From assembly GCA_015679245.1 (NCBI GenBank), contig CP064953.1, positions 124,001 to 188,000 on the forward strand: DNA of 64,000 bases, in the 5' to 3' direction. Below the pieces are notes generated by a model, which saw nothing but the letters and a program-made list of their open reading frames with translations, was not told where the DNA came from and did no database searches. The position numbers and the translations under genes were made by a program. Each line of letters begins with the position of its first letter. The first letter of the stretch is position 1. Positions 1 through 9,104 of this stretch are shown here, piece by piece. This stretch comes from Actinomycetaceae bacterium zg-1166. GTDB lineage: Bacteria > Actinomycetota > Actinomycetes > Actinomycetales > Actinomycetaceae.

Positions 1-387
1 CTCCTGGTACTGCATTACCTGGCCATCCCACCAGTAAAGATCAATGTAGTAATCGGAGACGGCTGTTGAACCGTCATTCATATGCGGCCACTGAGAATCC
101 TTGAGAATCTGGTTAGCCACCACAGTTCCGGAGGAGATGAGTTCTTCGTCAAGATTCTTTACGAGCACACGTTGAAGCATTGTCACGGTGAGGGCACTCA
201 GGCTTGTGACTACTACAAGCATGAGTACGGTAAAGATCACCGTGAGGCGGAAGGAGAGCGTGCGCGTGAGTTTGATCCGCCCTGTCCTTCTTTTTCCTGT
301 ACGGTGTGCTCGTTGTTGCTCGGGTGCTGAGTCAACCGTGGGGGCAACAGTAGCAGATGGTACAGAGGAGGGTGTGTGCACAGACAC
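1..387 (-). CDS. Sensor histidine kinase, N-terminal part (runs off the left edge)
   Basis: On the minus strand, directly after the response regulator stop, an open frame runs 129 codons to the window edge with no stop. A basic, Ser/Pro-rich cytoplasmic start (about 45 residues) leads into one hydrophobic segment (about residues 50-72) and then an acidic extracytoplasmic stretch. This is the usual N-terminus of a membrane sensor kinase. The dimerisation and ATPase domains lie outside the window, so the kinase assignment rests on topology and on the adjacent response regulator. Start taken at GTG 387; a second in-frame GTG at 381 is equally possible and neither has a clear Shine-Dalgarno, which fits translational coupling to the regulator. 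Confidence 0.75.
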   Translation of the reverse strand, partial: MSVHTPSSVPSATVAPTVDSAPEQQRAHRTGKRRTGRIKLTRTLSFRLTVIFTVLMLVVVTSLSALTVTMLQRVLVKNLDEELISSGTVVANQILKDSQWPHMNDGSTAVSDYYIDLYWWDGQVMQYQE

Positions 388-395
388 GGAGGAAA

Positions 396-1145
396 CTACT
401 TTGCGCTGCGCAGCACGTATCCGATTCCCCGCTTGGTATGAATGAGCGGGACAATTGCGGCAGCTTCAGTGGGGTTAGTGATCCCGAGTGCTTCAGGTGA
501 ATCCACTTTGCGGCGCAGATAGGAGATGTAGGATTCGACGATCGAGATCTCACCTTCCCAGTTGTAATCCCATACGTGATCGAGGATCTGCATTTTCGAG
601 ACGACACGTTCGGAGTTAATCATGAGGTAGCGCAGCAGCTTAAATTCGGTGGGGGAGAGGTCAATCTCGTGGCCGGCTCTACGCACTTCGTAAGAATCCT
701 CGTTGAGTTCAAGATCCATGTAGCGCAACACAGCTGCATTTTCTTCCGCAGGTTGAGTGCGGCGCAGCACAGCGCGGATTCGGGCAACCACTTCTTCGAG
801 GGAGAAAGGCTTGGTGATGTAATCGTCGCCGCCAACAGTGAGACCTTGGATTTTATCCTTAACATCGTCGCGGGCGGTGAGAAAAAGTACGGGAAGTTCC
901 GGGTCGCGCTCACGCAGACGGCGCAGAACCTCAAAACCATCCATATCTGGGAGCATGACGTCGAGGACGGCGAGATCAATATGCCCAATTGCTTGGTGAT
1001 CGAGGGCTTCGTGCCCGTCGGCAGCAGTGAGGACTTTGAAGCCCGCAAAACGCAGCGAGGCCGAGAGGAGTTCGCGGATTGAGGGTTCGTCATCCACAAC
1101 TAGCAAAGTTGCTTCGGGAGTTGCGTTCTGAATACTCATGTCCAT
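396..1145 (-). CDS. OmpR/PhoB-family response regulator (TrcR-like)
   Basis: DNA-binding response regulator of about 249 residues. The receiver domain (about residues 13-125) shows the acidic pocket VDDEPS, the phospho-acceptor Asp in LDVMLPD, the Thr of FLTARD and the Lys of YITKPFS. A winged-helix domain fills the C-terminal half, with the family signature EFKLLRYL and a final GIGYVLR hairpin. The stretch GLTVGGDDYITKPFSLEE is typical of the mycobacterial TrcR group, as recalled. The longest frame begins at TTG 1151, but ATG codons at 1145 and 1139 are better candidates; no strong ribosome site separates them. The partner kinase follows after 8 bases, so the two are an operon. The signal is unknown. 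Confidence 0.9.
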   Translation of the reverse strand: MDMSIQNATPEATLLVVDDEPSIRELLSASLRFAGFKVLTAADGHEALDHQAIGHIDLAVLDVMLPDMDGFEVLRRLRERDPELPVLFLTARDDVKDKIQGLTVGGDDYITKPFSLEEVVARIRAVLRRTQPAEENAAVLRYMDLELNEDSYEVRRAGHEIDLSPTEFKLLRYLMINSERVVSKMQILDHVWDYNWEGEISIVESYISYLRRKVDSPEALGITNPTEAAAIVPLIHTKRGIGYVLRSAK

Positions 1146-1308
1146 ATTCAACGAAGGAAACCTGGGAGTTGTCTAGGAGTGAGCCGAATATGATAGTAGC
1201 TTCCCTATGCGTGTGATGGCCGCGTGTAAGGAGCTTGCGAGAGCCTGCCACGCCTCGTGATGTGTACACATCGAGATGGTGACAGTGAAGAAAAATACGT
1301 GGAACAAC

Positions 1309-1353
1309 GTAGAGGAGAGGGGTACGAGCAGTACCCGTACCCCTCTCCTCTAC
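1309..1353 (-). terminator. Long hairpin downstream of pspA
   Basis: Perfect 18-bp inverted repeat (1309-1326 with 1336-1353) around a 9-base loop, built from the motif GAGGAGAGGGGTAC. It lies 50 bases beyond the pspA stop on the minus strand. No tight T-run follows, so termination or mRNA stabilisation are both possible. Confidence 0.55.
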
Positions 1354-1404
1354 TCAAAAACTTAACCTGAGGAAGGAAGTATTCTTACGCGATCACCCAG
1401 GAGA

Positions 1405-2160
1405 TCAGTACGAAGTGAAATCACGCCCTTCGAGCTGAGCAGGTGGATTACCTGCCTTGAGTGCGGCCAGGCGCGCCTCGATCTCCACATCCTGAGTGTG
1501 ATCTTCTAGGGCGGCGAACTGCTCATCGAGGGAGGAGGCAGCAATCTCGGCTTTCCCTGCTGCAAGAGCTTCCTGACGGCGGATCTGCTCCTCGTAACGC
1601 CCGAGTTCGCTTGTGGGATCGAGAACGTTGATCGAGGAGATCGCGTCCTGAACCTGCATTTGAGCAGCAGCCGTCTTTTGGCGAGCCACGAGCTGATCGC
1701 GCTTGGACTTCAACTCCTCAAGTTTGCCACGCATCTGTTCGAGGCCGGACTTGAGCTTAGCGACGACTTCTTCCTGCGAATGAATCAGCGGCTCAGCGTC
1801 CTTAGCTTCCTTTTCGAACTGGAGCTGCTTGGAGATGGCAACCTTGGCGAGGTTATCGAACTTCAAGGCGTCTTCTTCCTTACCAGAAGAACGCATCTTG
1901 TCGGCCATCTGAGAAGCAGAAAGCGCCTTCTGCCCCCACTCAGCAGCAGTTTTGACGTCATCGGCGTAATCAGCTTGAGCAAGGCGGAGGTTCCCCACGG
2001 TCACTGCCACCGCATCCTGAGCTTCGGCAATGGAGTTCGTGTAATCGCGAACCATTTGATCGAGCATCTTCTGTGGATCTTCGGCGCGGTCAAGCAGGGC
2101 GTTGATATTTGCTTTGGCGAGCTGGGCCATGCGCCCAAGAATTGTCTGCTTCTCAGCCAT
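1405..2160 (-). CDS. pspA: PspA/IM30 family protein
   Basis: Protein of 251 residues and almost entirely charged alpha-helix, as in the PspA/Vipp1/IM30 family (usual length 220-270). The N-terminus (LGRMAQLAKANINALLDRAE) is the family's amphipathic membrane-binding helix and first hairpin. The signature QMVRDYTNSIAEAQDAVA follows, then a long coiled coil (about residues 60-190) rich in Glu, Lys and Gln. These proteins coat damaged inner-membrane patches and limit proton leak. ATG 2160 is preceded by AGAAAGG at good spacing. It lies 170 bases after a TPM-domain membrane protein on the same strand, a pairing consistent with an envelope-stress module. Confidence 0.92.
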   Translation of the reverse strand: MAEKQTILGRMAQLAKANINALLDRAEDPQKMLDQMVRDYTNSIAEAQDAVAVTVGNLRLAQADYADDVKTAAEWGQKALSASQMADKMRSSGKEEDALKFDNLAKVAISKQLQFEKEAKDAEPLIHSQEEVVAKLKSGLEQMRGKLEELKSKRDQLVARQKTAAAQMQVQDAISSINVLDPTSELGRYEEQIRRQEALAAGKAEIAASSLDEQFAALEDHTQDVEIEARLAALKAGNPPAQLEGRDFTSY

Positions 2161-2302
2161 GAGTGAGCCTTTCTTTCGTTATGTCGTTAAAGAGCGAATA
2201 ACCAGGGATTTTATCTTAAAACTGGAAGGAGGAACACGTAAGTTCTTTGAGAGTACTACAAGTACTACAGAGGAGTGGAGACCCATAGGGGCACAGCTTC
2301 GC

Positions 2303-2329
2303 GAGGAGAGAGTAGCTCCAGCTCTCCTC
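2303..2329 (-). terminator. Hairpin after the TPM-domain gene
   Basis: GAGGAGAG (2303-2310) pairs with CTCTCCTC (2322-2329) around an 11-base loop, immediately after the stop of the TPM-domain gene on the minus strand. There is no long T-tract, so it may only attenuate read-through into pspA. Confidence 0.4.
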
Positions 2330-4309
2330 TTAGAAGGAACCACCGAAACTACCACCTCCGCTGCTAGAGCTGCCTCCGCCGAAACCTCCGCCACCAAAAC
2401 CACCGAAGGATGCAGAGGAGAAACCACCACGGTTATTGCCTCCCGAAAGGATAGAACCCAAAATCATCCCACCGAGCATCGTTCCGAAATTGGAAGAATC
2501 ACTATCGCGGGGTCGGGTGATATCACGTTCAGATTCTGCCTTTGCCGTAAGAGCCTGCTGCCGTGCTTGTTCGTAGAGTTGAGCTTGATCGAAAGCATTG
2601 TTGCTGTGTTCGGCCTTTGTGAAGAGTGCTCGGGCATCAGCTAGGAGTGTACGACCACGAGTGGAGGCGTAGCGCGAGTAGCGGTTGATTGCAGCGTCAG
2701 CTTCGGAGATTGCGGTGCGTGCAAGTTCTCGGTTCACGTCGCGCATCTTCACCGCCTTGGATTCACGCTCCTCAGCTGAGCGCGCAGGGGCAAGAGCTGC
2801 GTCGAGAGCATTCTCCGCTTCGGTGAGCTTAGCGAGGGCGCGAACTGGATCCACGCGCTCGCCCGTGGCGTAGGCGATAGCCGCCTGAGCATCGCGGCTA
2901 CGCGCGGACACCACAGGATCACCCTTGCCTAAGCGTGCTGCATCCTTCACATCGGATCCGAGGGAGGCGAGAGCTGTGGGGAGTTTTTCCATTGCTTCTT
3001 CGAGGACGCTTCTCGCGTTTTCAAGCTGAGAGAGCAGAGAGCGTGCCTGTTCCACGGCTTCCTCAGACAGGCGTGCATAAGGTGCAGCTGCCGCTGTTTC
3101 TGAAGTACTTCCAGATCCCGCAACCTCGCGCGCCTTCCTCACATTCTTCTGTGCTGCCTGAAGCAACGTAGAGATCTGAGAGGGGATTGCCCAGAGAGTC
3201 TCAAGTGCCTCACCGGGATAAGTGAGTGCTAAGGAATCTAGGAGTGCGCGCGCTGGTTCAATCCTGTGTGAAAGCTCATCCATATGCCCCTCAAGTTCAT
3301 TGAGAAGTGTGGGCAGATGAGCAGCGAAATCGCGCAACTTCGCAAAAGCCGCTTCCTGTGAACTCACGGCCTCGTGCGCCTTTGCCGTCAAAGTGAGAAT
3401 CTGGGTATTCATCTCCTGGCGCTGAGCTGGAGTCTCAGGGATATCGTCGTCGAGACGCTTACGGATTTCAAAAGCCTTCTGGAGTGCTTCTTGAGCTTGA
3501 GCGAGGGCAGCAGTGAAAGGGCGTGTTGCTTCGACTCCGAACTGCGCCTTCGCGAATTCCACTTCACTTGCCGCAGCTCGCACACCGTTGTCGGTATCGA
3601 GAAGAGCTGCTGATGCGCGGCGTTCGAGATCGGCGAGGTTCTCTTGTGTTGACGCGGCTCGCTGTGCGCCAACTTTGACCTGGCGCCGTCGCGAGATCAG
3701 CACAACGAGGACGAGGATTGCAGCAACTATCGCGATTATTGCGGCAGGATTAAGCCAGGAAGCGCCTTCAATAGAGGAAGAAGTGCCACGCAGATTTTTG
3801 GTAAGCGCACTGATTCCTGCGAGCCACTTCCCTTCGTGCCACGGGCTTGTTACGGAGGAGTTGATGGCAGATTTAAGTTCGGATGTGGTGAACCCTTCTC
3901 CTCCTGCCCATACGGAGAACTGCTTTGTGTCGATCGCGATGGCGAGAAGGGAATCGGAGCGGGAGAAACCAGAAAGACGCGCACTCTTCTTCGCCCAATC
4001 ATCGGAAGAAGTGGAACCGAAATCGCGAACGAAGGCTACATGGAGAGCCTTCCCGCTCGCATTCTGGAGCGAGGAAAGTTCATTAGAGATATCCGTAATG
4101 TCAGCCACGCTTGCGGTGGAATCACTCGCGAGACCGCTCAGGCGCGAAGGTTCCTCGGCTTTCGCTGAGCTGGGAATTGTGAGGAAGGCGCCCATAAGGA
4201 GGAAGACAAGGAGCAAACTACAGGCTGCTCGCATACCGGATGTGCGTGTAGCCACCCACAAGTCTCGACCCAGCCACGAGTCCCGACGTACTAGGGAGGA
4301 AGAAATCAT
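2330..4309 (-). CDS. TPM-domain membrane protein with glycine-rich C-terminus
   Basis: About 659 residues. A signal-like hydrophobic segment (about residues 25-50) precedes an extracytoplasmic TPM domain (about 60-180), with the characteristic run ending in DSLLAIAIDTKQF and WAGGEGF. A second membrane helix (AAIIAIVAAILVLVVLIS) follows. The remainder is a long cytoplasmic coiled-coil region rich in Ala, Glu and Arg, ending in a Gly/Ser/Phe tail (repeats of GGF and GGGS). TPM domains occur in envelope maintenance proteins; the exact role here is not known. ATG 4309 was chosen because CGAGG lies 8 bases upstream; the ATG at 4333 has no ribosome site. Neighbouring pspA on the same strand supports a membrane-stress function. 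Confidence 0.85.
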   Translation of the reverse strand: MISSSLVRRDSWLGRDLWVATRTSGMRAACSLLLVFLLMGAFLTIPSSAKAEEPSRLSGLASDSTASVADITDISNELSSLQNASGKALHVAFVRDFGSTSSDDWAKKSARLSGFSRSDSLLAIAIDTKQFSVWAGGEGFTTSELKSAINSSVTSPWHEGKWLAGISALTKNLRGTSSSIEGASWLNPAAIIAIVAAILVLVVLISRRRQVKVGAQRAASTQENLADLERRASAALLDTDNGVRAAASEVEFAKAQFGVEATRPFTAALAQAQEALQKAFEIRKRLDDDIPETPAQRQEMNTQILTLTAKAHEAVSSQEAAFAKLRDFAAHLPTLLNELEGHMDELSHRIEPARALLDSLALTYPGEALETLWAIPSQISTLLQAAQKNVRKAREVAGSGSTSETAAAAPYARLSEEAVEQARSLLSQLENARSVLEEAMEKLPTALASLGSDVKDAARLGKGDPVVSARSRDAQAAIAYATGERVDPVRALAKLTEAENALDAALAPARSAEERESKAVKMRDVNRELARTAISEADAAINRYSRYASTRGRTLLADARALFTKAEHSNNAFDQAQLYEQARQQALTAKAESERDITRPRDSDSSNFGTMLGGMILGSILSGGNNRGGFSSASFGGFGGGGFGGGSSSSGGGSFGGSF

Positions 4310-4626
4310 GAGTACAACCTCGAAATAGATCATGCTGCAAAAAGAGTGCGAGCAGATAGCGCTTACACAGCGCCGCTAGCTCTCGCGTCTCTTGAGATGA
4401 GATCGCCGCAGCATCTGGCACAACGTTACCAAGAAAAACTGCATGAGAACTGGTGAAGTGACGTGTGCGCTGAGAGCGGATAACTCTGGGCTTCCATCTT
4501 CGTGCTTCGATAGAAGGCACAGTGAACGGGTAGACTGTGGTCCAGTATGTTTCTGGGGTGCTTGTCGCACGTCAGGCGAGGTCATGTTGTGTAATGCCGC
4601 CCTATGCGGCCAAAAGGAGAACTGCC
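4310..4626. other. Intergenic region between divergent TPM and cold-shock genes
   Basis: 317 bases carrying the promoters of the leftward TPM-domain gene and the rightward cold-shock gene. A TAGACT hexamer about 95 bases before the csp start could be a -10 element. I see no gene, RNA or repeat here. A long untranslated leader ahead of csp is plausible, as in other cold-shock genes. Confidence 0.4.
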
Positions 4627-5001
4627 GTGCCTACGGGTAAAGTGAAGTTTTTCGACGAGAGTAAGGGATTCGGTTTCGTCGCCGGCGACGATGGTGTGGA
4701 AGCCTACCTTCCTTCCTCAGCCCTGCCTCTGGGAACCAAACTCAGGGCGGGAATGAGAGTAGAGTACGGACTTGCAGAAACGCGCCGCGGCCCTCAGGTT
4801 CTCTCCCTCTCGGTGATTCAGAAGGTGGAATCTCTGGCGCGAAAGAATCGTCGTTCCCCTGAAGATCTTGTTCCTCTTATTGAAGATCTCATCAAGATTC
4901 TCGATAATTCTTCCACGCAGCTTCGCCGTGGGCGCTACCCCGAAGGTGGATCGCGTATCGCCCAAGCTCTGCGTACGTTAGCTGATGATTTCGATGCCTG
5001 A
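4627..5001 (+). CDS. Cold-shock domain protein with C-terminal extension
   Basis: 124 residues starting at GTG 4627, which has AAAGGAG upstream. The first 65 residues are a cold-shock domain with the RNA-binding patches GKVKFFDESKGFGFV and the second RNP-like strand diverged. The remaining 60 residues form a helical extension ending LADDFDA, found in the longer actinobacterial CspB-type proteins (about 130 residues) and absent from the 67-residue CspA type. It probably binds single-stranded RNA or DNA. Its last codons overlap the DUF3027 start, so the two are translationally coupled. Confidence 0.9.
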   Translation: MPTGKVKFFDESKGFGFVAGDDGVEAYLPSSALPLGTKLRAGMRVEYGLAETRRGPQVLSLSVIQKVESLARKNRRSPEDLVPLIEDLIKILDNSSTQLRRGRYPEGGSRIAQALRTLADDFDA

Positions 5002-5791
5002 TACTCCTCGAATTCAGCCCGTAAAGCCTGGAAGCAAGGAGAAGATCCTCGCTGGGGCTATCGATTTGGCACGTGACGCCCTTTCCGAATTCACCCATCC
5101 TGAGTGTGTGGGAGATCACGCCGGTATCGTCATAGAAGGCGAGCGTGTACTCACACACTGCTTCACTTGCCTCATGCCTGGCTATCTCGGCTGGTTCTGG
5201 ACGGTCACGTTGGCACGTATCCCGCGTTCCTCAAAGGTAACGATTAATGAGATGGCGCTACGTCCTGGTGAGGATTCCCTCCTCGCTCCCGCGTGGATAC
5301 CCTGGGCTTCGCGTCTAACTCCCTCCGACGTTCAACCTCACGATCGTCTTCCCTACCAGGCTGACGATCCACGCCTTCTCGAATCCTTCGAGGTTACTGG
5401 TGAGGATGCCGATCAGATAGAGAGTTTTGAGCTGGGTTTAGGGCGTAAGCGCGTCCTCTCCCCGGAAGGGCGCAACGAAGCCTTTGAACGTTGGTACTCT
5501 TCGGATCACGGACCGGAGAATCACGGTACTCGTGTGGCTAAAGCGACGTGTTCCACCTGCGGTTTCCTCATGTTAATGGCAGGTTCAGCGCGTAGCCTGT
5601 TCGGCGTGTGCGCGAATGAATGGTCGCCTTTCGATGGAAAGGTGGTCTCTTTCGATCATGGGTGCGGGGCACATTCGGAAACGGATACTCCTCCTTCGAC
5701 GAAAATGTGGGATCCGAGTGCGCCGGTGATGAATGAAGCTGACCTCGAAGTACTTCCAGACGGCCTCGCTCACTCCAGTGGTGATCGGTAG
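4985..5791 (+). CDS. DUF3027 family protein
   Basis: 268 residues; an actinobacterial family of unknown function (DUF3027). Recognisable features are the N-terminal ALSEF/GDHAG block, the GYLGWFWTVTLAR motif and the C-terminal cysteine cluster CSTCGF ... GVCANEWSP ... DHGCGAHSE, which looks able to bind a metal. The family is usually encoded directly after a CspB-type cold-shock gene, as here. The ATG at 4985 overlaps the end of the csp gene; ATG 4994 is an alternative, and either gives overlapping reading frames. No membrane segment. manA begins 5 bases later. Confidence 0.85.
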   Translation: MISMPDTPRIQPVKPGSKEKILAGAIDLARDALSEFTHPECVGDHAGIVIEGERVLTHCFTCLMPGYLGWFWTVTLARIPRSSKVTINEMALRPGEDSLLAPAWIPWASRLTPSDVQPHDRLPYQADDPRLLESFEVTGEDADQIESFELGLGRKRVLSPEGRNEAFERWYSSDHGPENHGTRVAKATCSTCGFLMLMAGSARSLFGVCANEWSPFDGKVVSFDHGCGAHSETDTPPSTKMWDPSAPVMNEADLEVLPDGLAHSSGDR

Positions 5792-5796
5792 GCTCC

Positions 5797-7119
5797 ATGC
5801 GCCGCCTCCAAGGTCAGATCCGCCATTATCCGTGGGGTTCGTCTCGTGCAATCCCGGAGTATTTCGGCTATCCGGGAGCCGAACAACCCGTGGCTGAGGT
5901 GTGGCTCGGGGCGCATCCTGACGATTCCGCATGTCTCGTCCACGAACCTGATTCCCCACTTTTTGATCGCTCCGAACTGGGTGCGCTGGACAAGGCGGTG
6001 CACAAACGTGGCGTGAGGCGTGCGGTGCACAAATTTCTCGCTACGCGGGAGGTTCATGAGCTAGCTTCTCACAGCACACCCCTGGCACGTGAGCGCCTCC
6101 TCGACGTTATTGCGGCTGACCCTGTGGGAGAGCTGGGCGAGGCTGTGGCCTCACGCTATGGCGGTGAACTCCCCTATCTCCTCAAAATCATTGCGCCGAA
6201 CGAACCGCTCTCTCTTCAAGTTCATCCTTCGCGAGCACAGGCTAGAGAAGGTTATGCGCGTGAGGATGCTGCGGGGATCCCTCGCGAATCTGCGCAGCGC
6301 AATTACAAAGATCGCAACCATAAGCCGGAGCTTACTTACGCACTTGCCCCTTTCGAGGCACTTGCTGGTTTTCGAGCACCCCGCAAGATTTGCGAGGTGC
6401 TCCGCGGCCTCAATGTGCCTGTGATTCGTATCGTCGATCAGATCGTTCGTGGGCAGGGGGTTTGCGAGGCCTTCCGCTACCTCGTCGACAAAGAAACACG
6501 CCCGAAGCCGAGTGAGGTTCATGCGGTGGTGGAAGCCTGTGCTGCGCGTGATCCTGAGGAGTCCCCTTCGCGCCGCGCAGATTCTTTCCTTCTACGTATC
6601 GCGGAAAAGTATCCGGGAGATCCGGGAGTTATTGCCTCACTTCTCCTTAATCCTGTCTCCTTGCGTCCGGGTGAGGCACTCTTCATTCCTGCTGGAACGA
6701 TCCATGCCTATCTCTCAGGCCTGGCGGTGGAGATCATGGCATCTTCGGATAATGTGCTGCGTGCAGGTCTGACACCTAAGCATATGGATGTCAGTGAGCT
6801 TCTCAATATCATTACGCCTGTGGCCGCTCCTCCTACACGCATTGCCGCTGAACGAATCTCTGCTTCAACGTCCACCTTTTATGTGCCAGTGGATGATTTT
6901 GAACTCTCAATTATCAAGGTTCGCGATACGGAATCATGGGAGCGCCTACGCGCCAAAGAAGGGCCGCGCACACTGGTGTGTATCGATGGGGCTTGCTATG
7001 TGCGTTCGGAGAAAGAGGATCTTCGTCTCCATGCCGGTCAGGCACTTTTTGTTAGCGATACCGATGGCTCAATTTCGGTGCGTGGATTTGGGCGGCTTAT
7101 TCTCGCTTCCGTGCCCTGA
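5797..7119 (+). CDS. manA: Mannose-6-phosphate isomerase, class I
   Basis: 440 residues; interconverts fructose-6-phosphate and mannose-6-phosphate, supplying mannose for cell-wall glycans or allowing growth on mannose. The type I cupin features are present: the N-terminal HYPWGS, the zinc-ligand motif LSLQVHPS, the conserved KPELTYALAPFEALAGFR, and the C-terminal zinc and active-site region ALFIPAGTIHAYLSG with AGLTPKHMDVSELL. Cytoplasmic and full length for the family. ATG 5797 lies only 5 bases after the DUF3027 stop, so csp, DUF3027 and manA look like one transcription unit. Confidence 0.95.
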   Translation: MRRLQGQIRHYPWGSSRAIPEYFGYPGAEQPVAEVWLGAHPDDSACLVHEPDSPLFDRSELGALDKAVHKRGVRRAVHKFLATREVHELASHSTPLARERLLDVIAADPVGELGEAVASRYGGELPYLLKIIAPNEPLSLQVHPSRAQAREGYAREDAAGIPRESAQRNYKDRNHKPELTYALAPFEALAGFRAPRKICEVLRGLNVPVIRIVDQIVRGQGVCEAFRYLVDKETRPKPSEVHAVVEACAARDPEESPSRRADSFLLRIAEKYPGDPGVIASLLLNPVSLRPGEALFIPAGTIHAYLSGLAVEIMASSDNVLRAGLTPKHMDVSELLNIITPVAAPPTRIAAERISASTSTFYVPVDDFELSIIKVRDTESWERLRAKEGPRTLVCIDGACYVRSEKEDLRLHAGQALFVSDTDGSISVRGFGRLILASVP

Positions 7120-7318
7120 TGGGGAATGTGGGTTCTCACTTACTCCACAAACTTTCGTGTGTGCATAGTCACATGTTGACTGAGGTGGCGATCTGACCAG
7201 TACTTTTCCGTGAATTGTTGGGTGAAATTACTGTCGGCAGGCTCACCTACCGAACGAACGGTGTCCAAATTGTGAAACAGTATGGACGAATAGCTGTCCA
7301 TTTAATGAGACTTATAGA

Positions 7319-8797
7319 GTGAGTGAAACACTGGTAAAGCCGGTAGACACAGCGCCGGCACACGCAGAACATCCTAGTTTTCTTGACTCCTTCTTCCACC
7401 TGAGCAAACGCGGTTCCACCGTTGCTCAGGAAATTCGCGGAGGATTCGTTACCTTCTTCGCGATGACCTACATCCTCGTCCTCAACCCCATTATTCTTTC
7501 TGGCCCCGATTCCACTGGCGCATTCCTCGGCGGAGGCTCCGGAGCTAACATTCCCGCCATCGCCGCAGGAACAGCGCTCGTTGCTGGAATCATGACAATC
7601 CTCATGGGTGCCTACGCCAACTACCCGATTGCTTTGGCCGCCGGCCTTGGACTCAACTCGATGGTAGCCTCCACGATTGTTCAACTGCCGGGCATGACAT
7701 GGGCTGACGGCATGGGCATTATCGTTCTCGAAGGTATCGTCGTCGTCCTCCTCGTGGTGACTGGACTGCGAGAAGCCATCTTCCGCGCCGTCCCCAAGTT
7801 CATGCGCACCGCGATTTCAGTAGGTATTGGCCTCTTCATCACCCTCATCGGCCTTGTCAATGCCGGTATCGTCCGCCCCGGCGTTGGAACTCCGCTGAGC
7901 TTTGCCGTCAATGGTTCAATTTCTACTCTCCCCCTCCTCGTCTTCATCGTGGGACTTTTTGTCACTGCGATCCTCATGGTCAAGCACATTAAAGGTGCCA
8001 TCCTCATCGGAATCCTCACCTCTACAGTGCTCGCCGTCGTTATTGAAGCAGTGGCAAAACTCGGCCCAGCTGGTGCTGAGAATGTGGGAGGTTGGGGTCT
8101 GACGGTTCCCTCCCTTTCCGGTGCTCCAGTAGCCTTGCCAGACCTGGCTACTCTCGGCCACTTTTCCCTCATTGGACCCTTCCAGAAGCTCGGCGTCATC
8201 TCCGTGGTGGTGCTCGCCTTCTCCGTCATGCTCGCTGACTTCTTCGATACGATGGGCACGATGGTGGCAGTAGGTAGTGAAGGTAACCTACTAGATGAGG
8301 ATGGCAACCCCTACAACACTGGCCGGATCCTCCTCGTCGATTCCCTTGCTGCTATCGCTGGCGGTGCTGGTGGCGTCTCCTCCAACACCTCTTTCGTTGA
8401 ATCCTCCACAGGCGTTGCAGATGGTGCCCGTACCGGCCTGGCCTCCATCGTCACAGGACTTGCCTTCCTCGCCTCCATGTTCCTCGCTCCAATTGTGGCT
8501 CTCGTACCGAACGAAGCTGCAGCTCCTGCACTCGTGGCCGTGGGCTTCCTTATGATCCAGCAGGTTGGCGATATTAAGTGGAACGAACTCTCCACTGCTA
8601 TCCCCGCTTTCCTTGCCATCGCTCTTATGCCCTTTGGATACTCGATTACCGTGGGGATTGGTGTGGGCTTCATCTCCTATGTGGTGATGGAAGCTGCCAC
8701 CGGGCGTTCCCGCAAGGTACACCCGCTCATGTGGGCTGTTGCGCTGCTCTTCGTGGTGTACTTCCTCCTTGGTCCGATTCAGAATCTGCTGAGTTGA
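7319..8797 (+). CDS. NCS2-type purine (adenine/guanine/hypoxanthine) permease
   Basis: 492 residues with about 12 to 14 membrane helices. The N-terminal motif GGFVTFFAMTYILVLNPIIL and the later blocks ADFFDTMGTMVAVG and VSSNTSFVESSTGVADGART are diagnostic of the AzgA/PbuG branch of the xanthine/uracil permease superfamily (COG2252 type). These are proton symporters for adenine, guanine or hypoxanthine; the exact substrate cannot be read from the sequence. The start is GTG 7319, with only a weak ribosome site. I could not fold the 199-base upstream region into a purine riboswitch. Confidence 0.93.
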   Translation: MSETLVKPVDTAPAHAEHPSFLDSFFHLSKRGSTVAQEIRGGFVTFFAMTYILVLNPIILSGPDSTGAFLGGGSGANIPAIAAGTALVAGIMTILMGAYANYPIALAAGLGLNSMVASTIVQLPGMTWADGMGIIVLEGIVVVLLVVTGLREAIFRAVPKFMRTAISVGIGLFITLIGLVNAGIVRPGVGTPLSFAVNGSISTLPLLVFIVGLFVTAILMVKHIKGAILIGILTSTVLAVVIEAVAKLGPAGAENVGGWGLTVPSLSGAPVALPDLATLGHFSLIGPFQKLGVISVVVLAFSVMLADFFDTMGTMVAVGSEGNLLDEDGNPYNTGRILLVDSLAAIAGGAGGVSSNTSFVESSTGVADGARTGLASIVTGLAFLASMFLAPIVALVPNEAAAPALVAVGFLMIQQVGDIKWNELSTAIPAFLAIALMPFGYSITVGIGVGFISYVVMEAATGRSRKVHPLMWAVALLFVVYFLLGPIQNLLS

Positions 8798-8825
8798 GAT
8801 TAGTTTCTACGACACAATTACGTAC

Positions 8826-8863
8826 AAGGAGAGGCTCCACTGCCAATAGTGGAGCCTCTCCTT
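8826..8863 (+). terminator. Rho-independent terminator of the purine permease gene
   Basis: A perfect 16-bp stem (8826-8841 with 8848-8863) around the loop GCCAAT, followed by TCTTTCCTTC. It starts 29 bases after the permease stop. The rest of the intergenic region to 9104 shows no other feature. Confidence 0.85.
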
Positions 8864-9104
8864 TCTTTCCTTCGTTGAGTTTCGTTTATGCTTTCTGGAC
8901 ATCGCACACTTTGCCTCCTAGGTATCGTGCCACTCTCTTCACATAGGAAAAGTTGTGCTGTGAGGAAAGATGTGAGGGGATAGACGCGGCAGCTCAAAGG
9001 ATTGTTGTATGGCTCATGGCACCTCATAAGAGTCAAGGATAGGGTGGGAACGGATATTTTCGCGGCCATGTGGATAACGTAGCCGCACACATGCGTAATG
9101 GGGG

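Noticed and set aside
7120-7318. Possible purine riboswitch ahead of the permease gene
   Set aside because: No conserved TATA...CTAC junction or two kissing loops could be recognised.
7681-8307. Long antisense open frame (208 codons) inside the purine permease gene
   Set aside because: It is Arg/Thr/Pro-rich, has no recognisable family, and mirrors codon bias of the real gene on the other strand.
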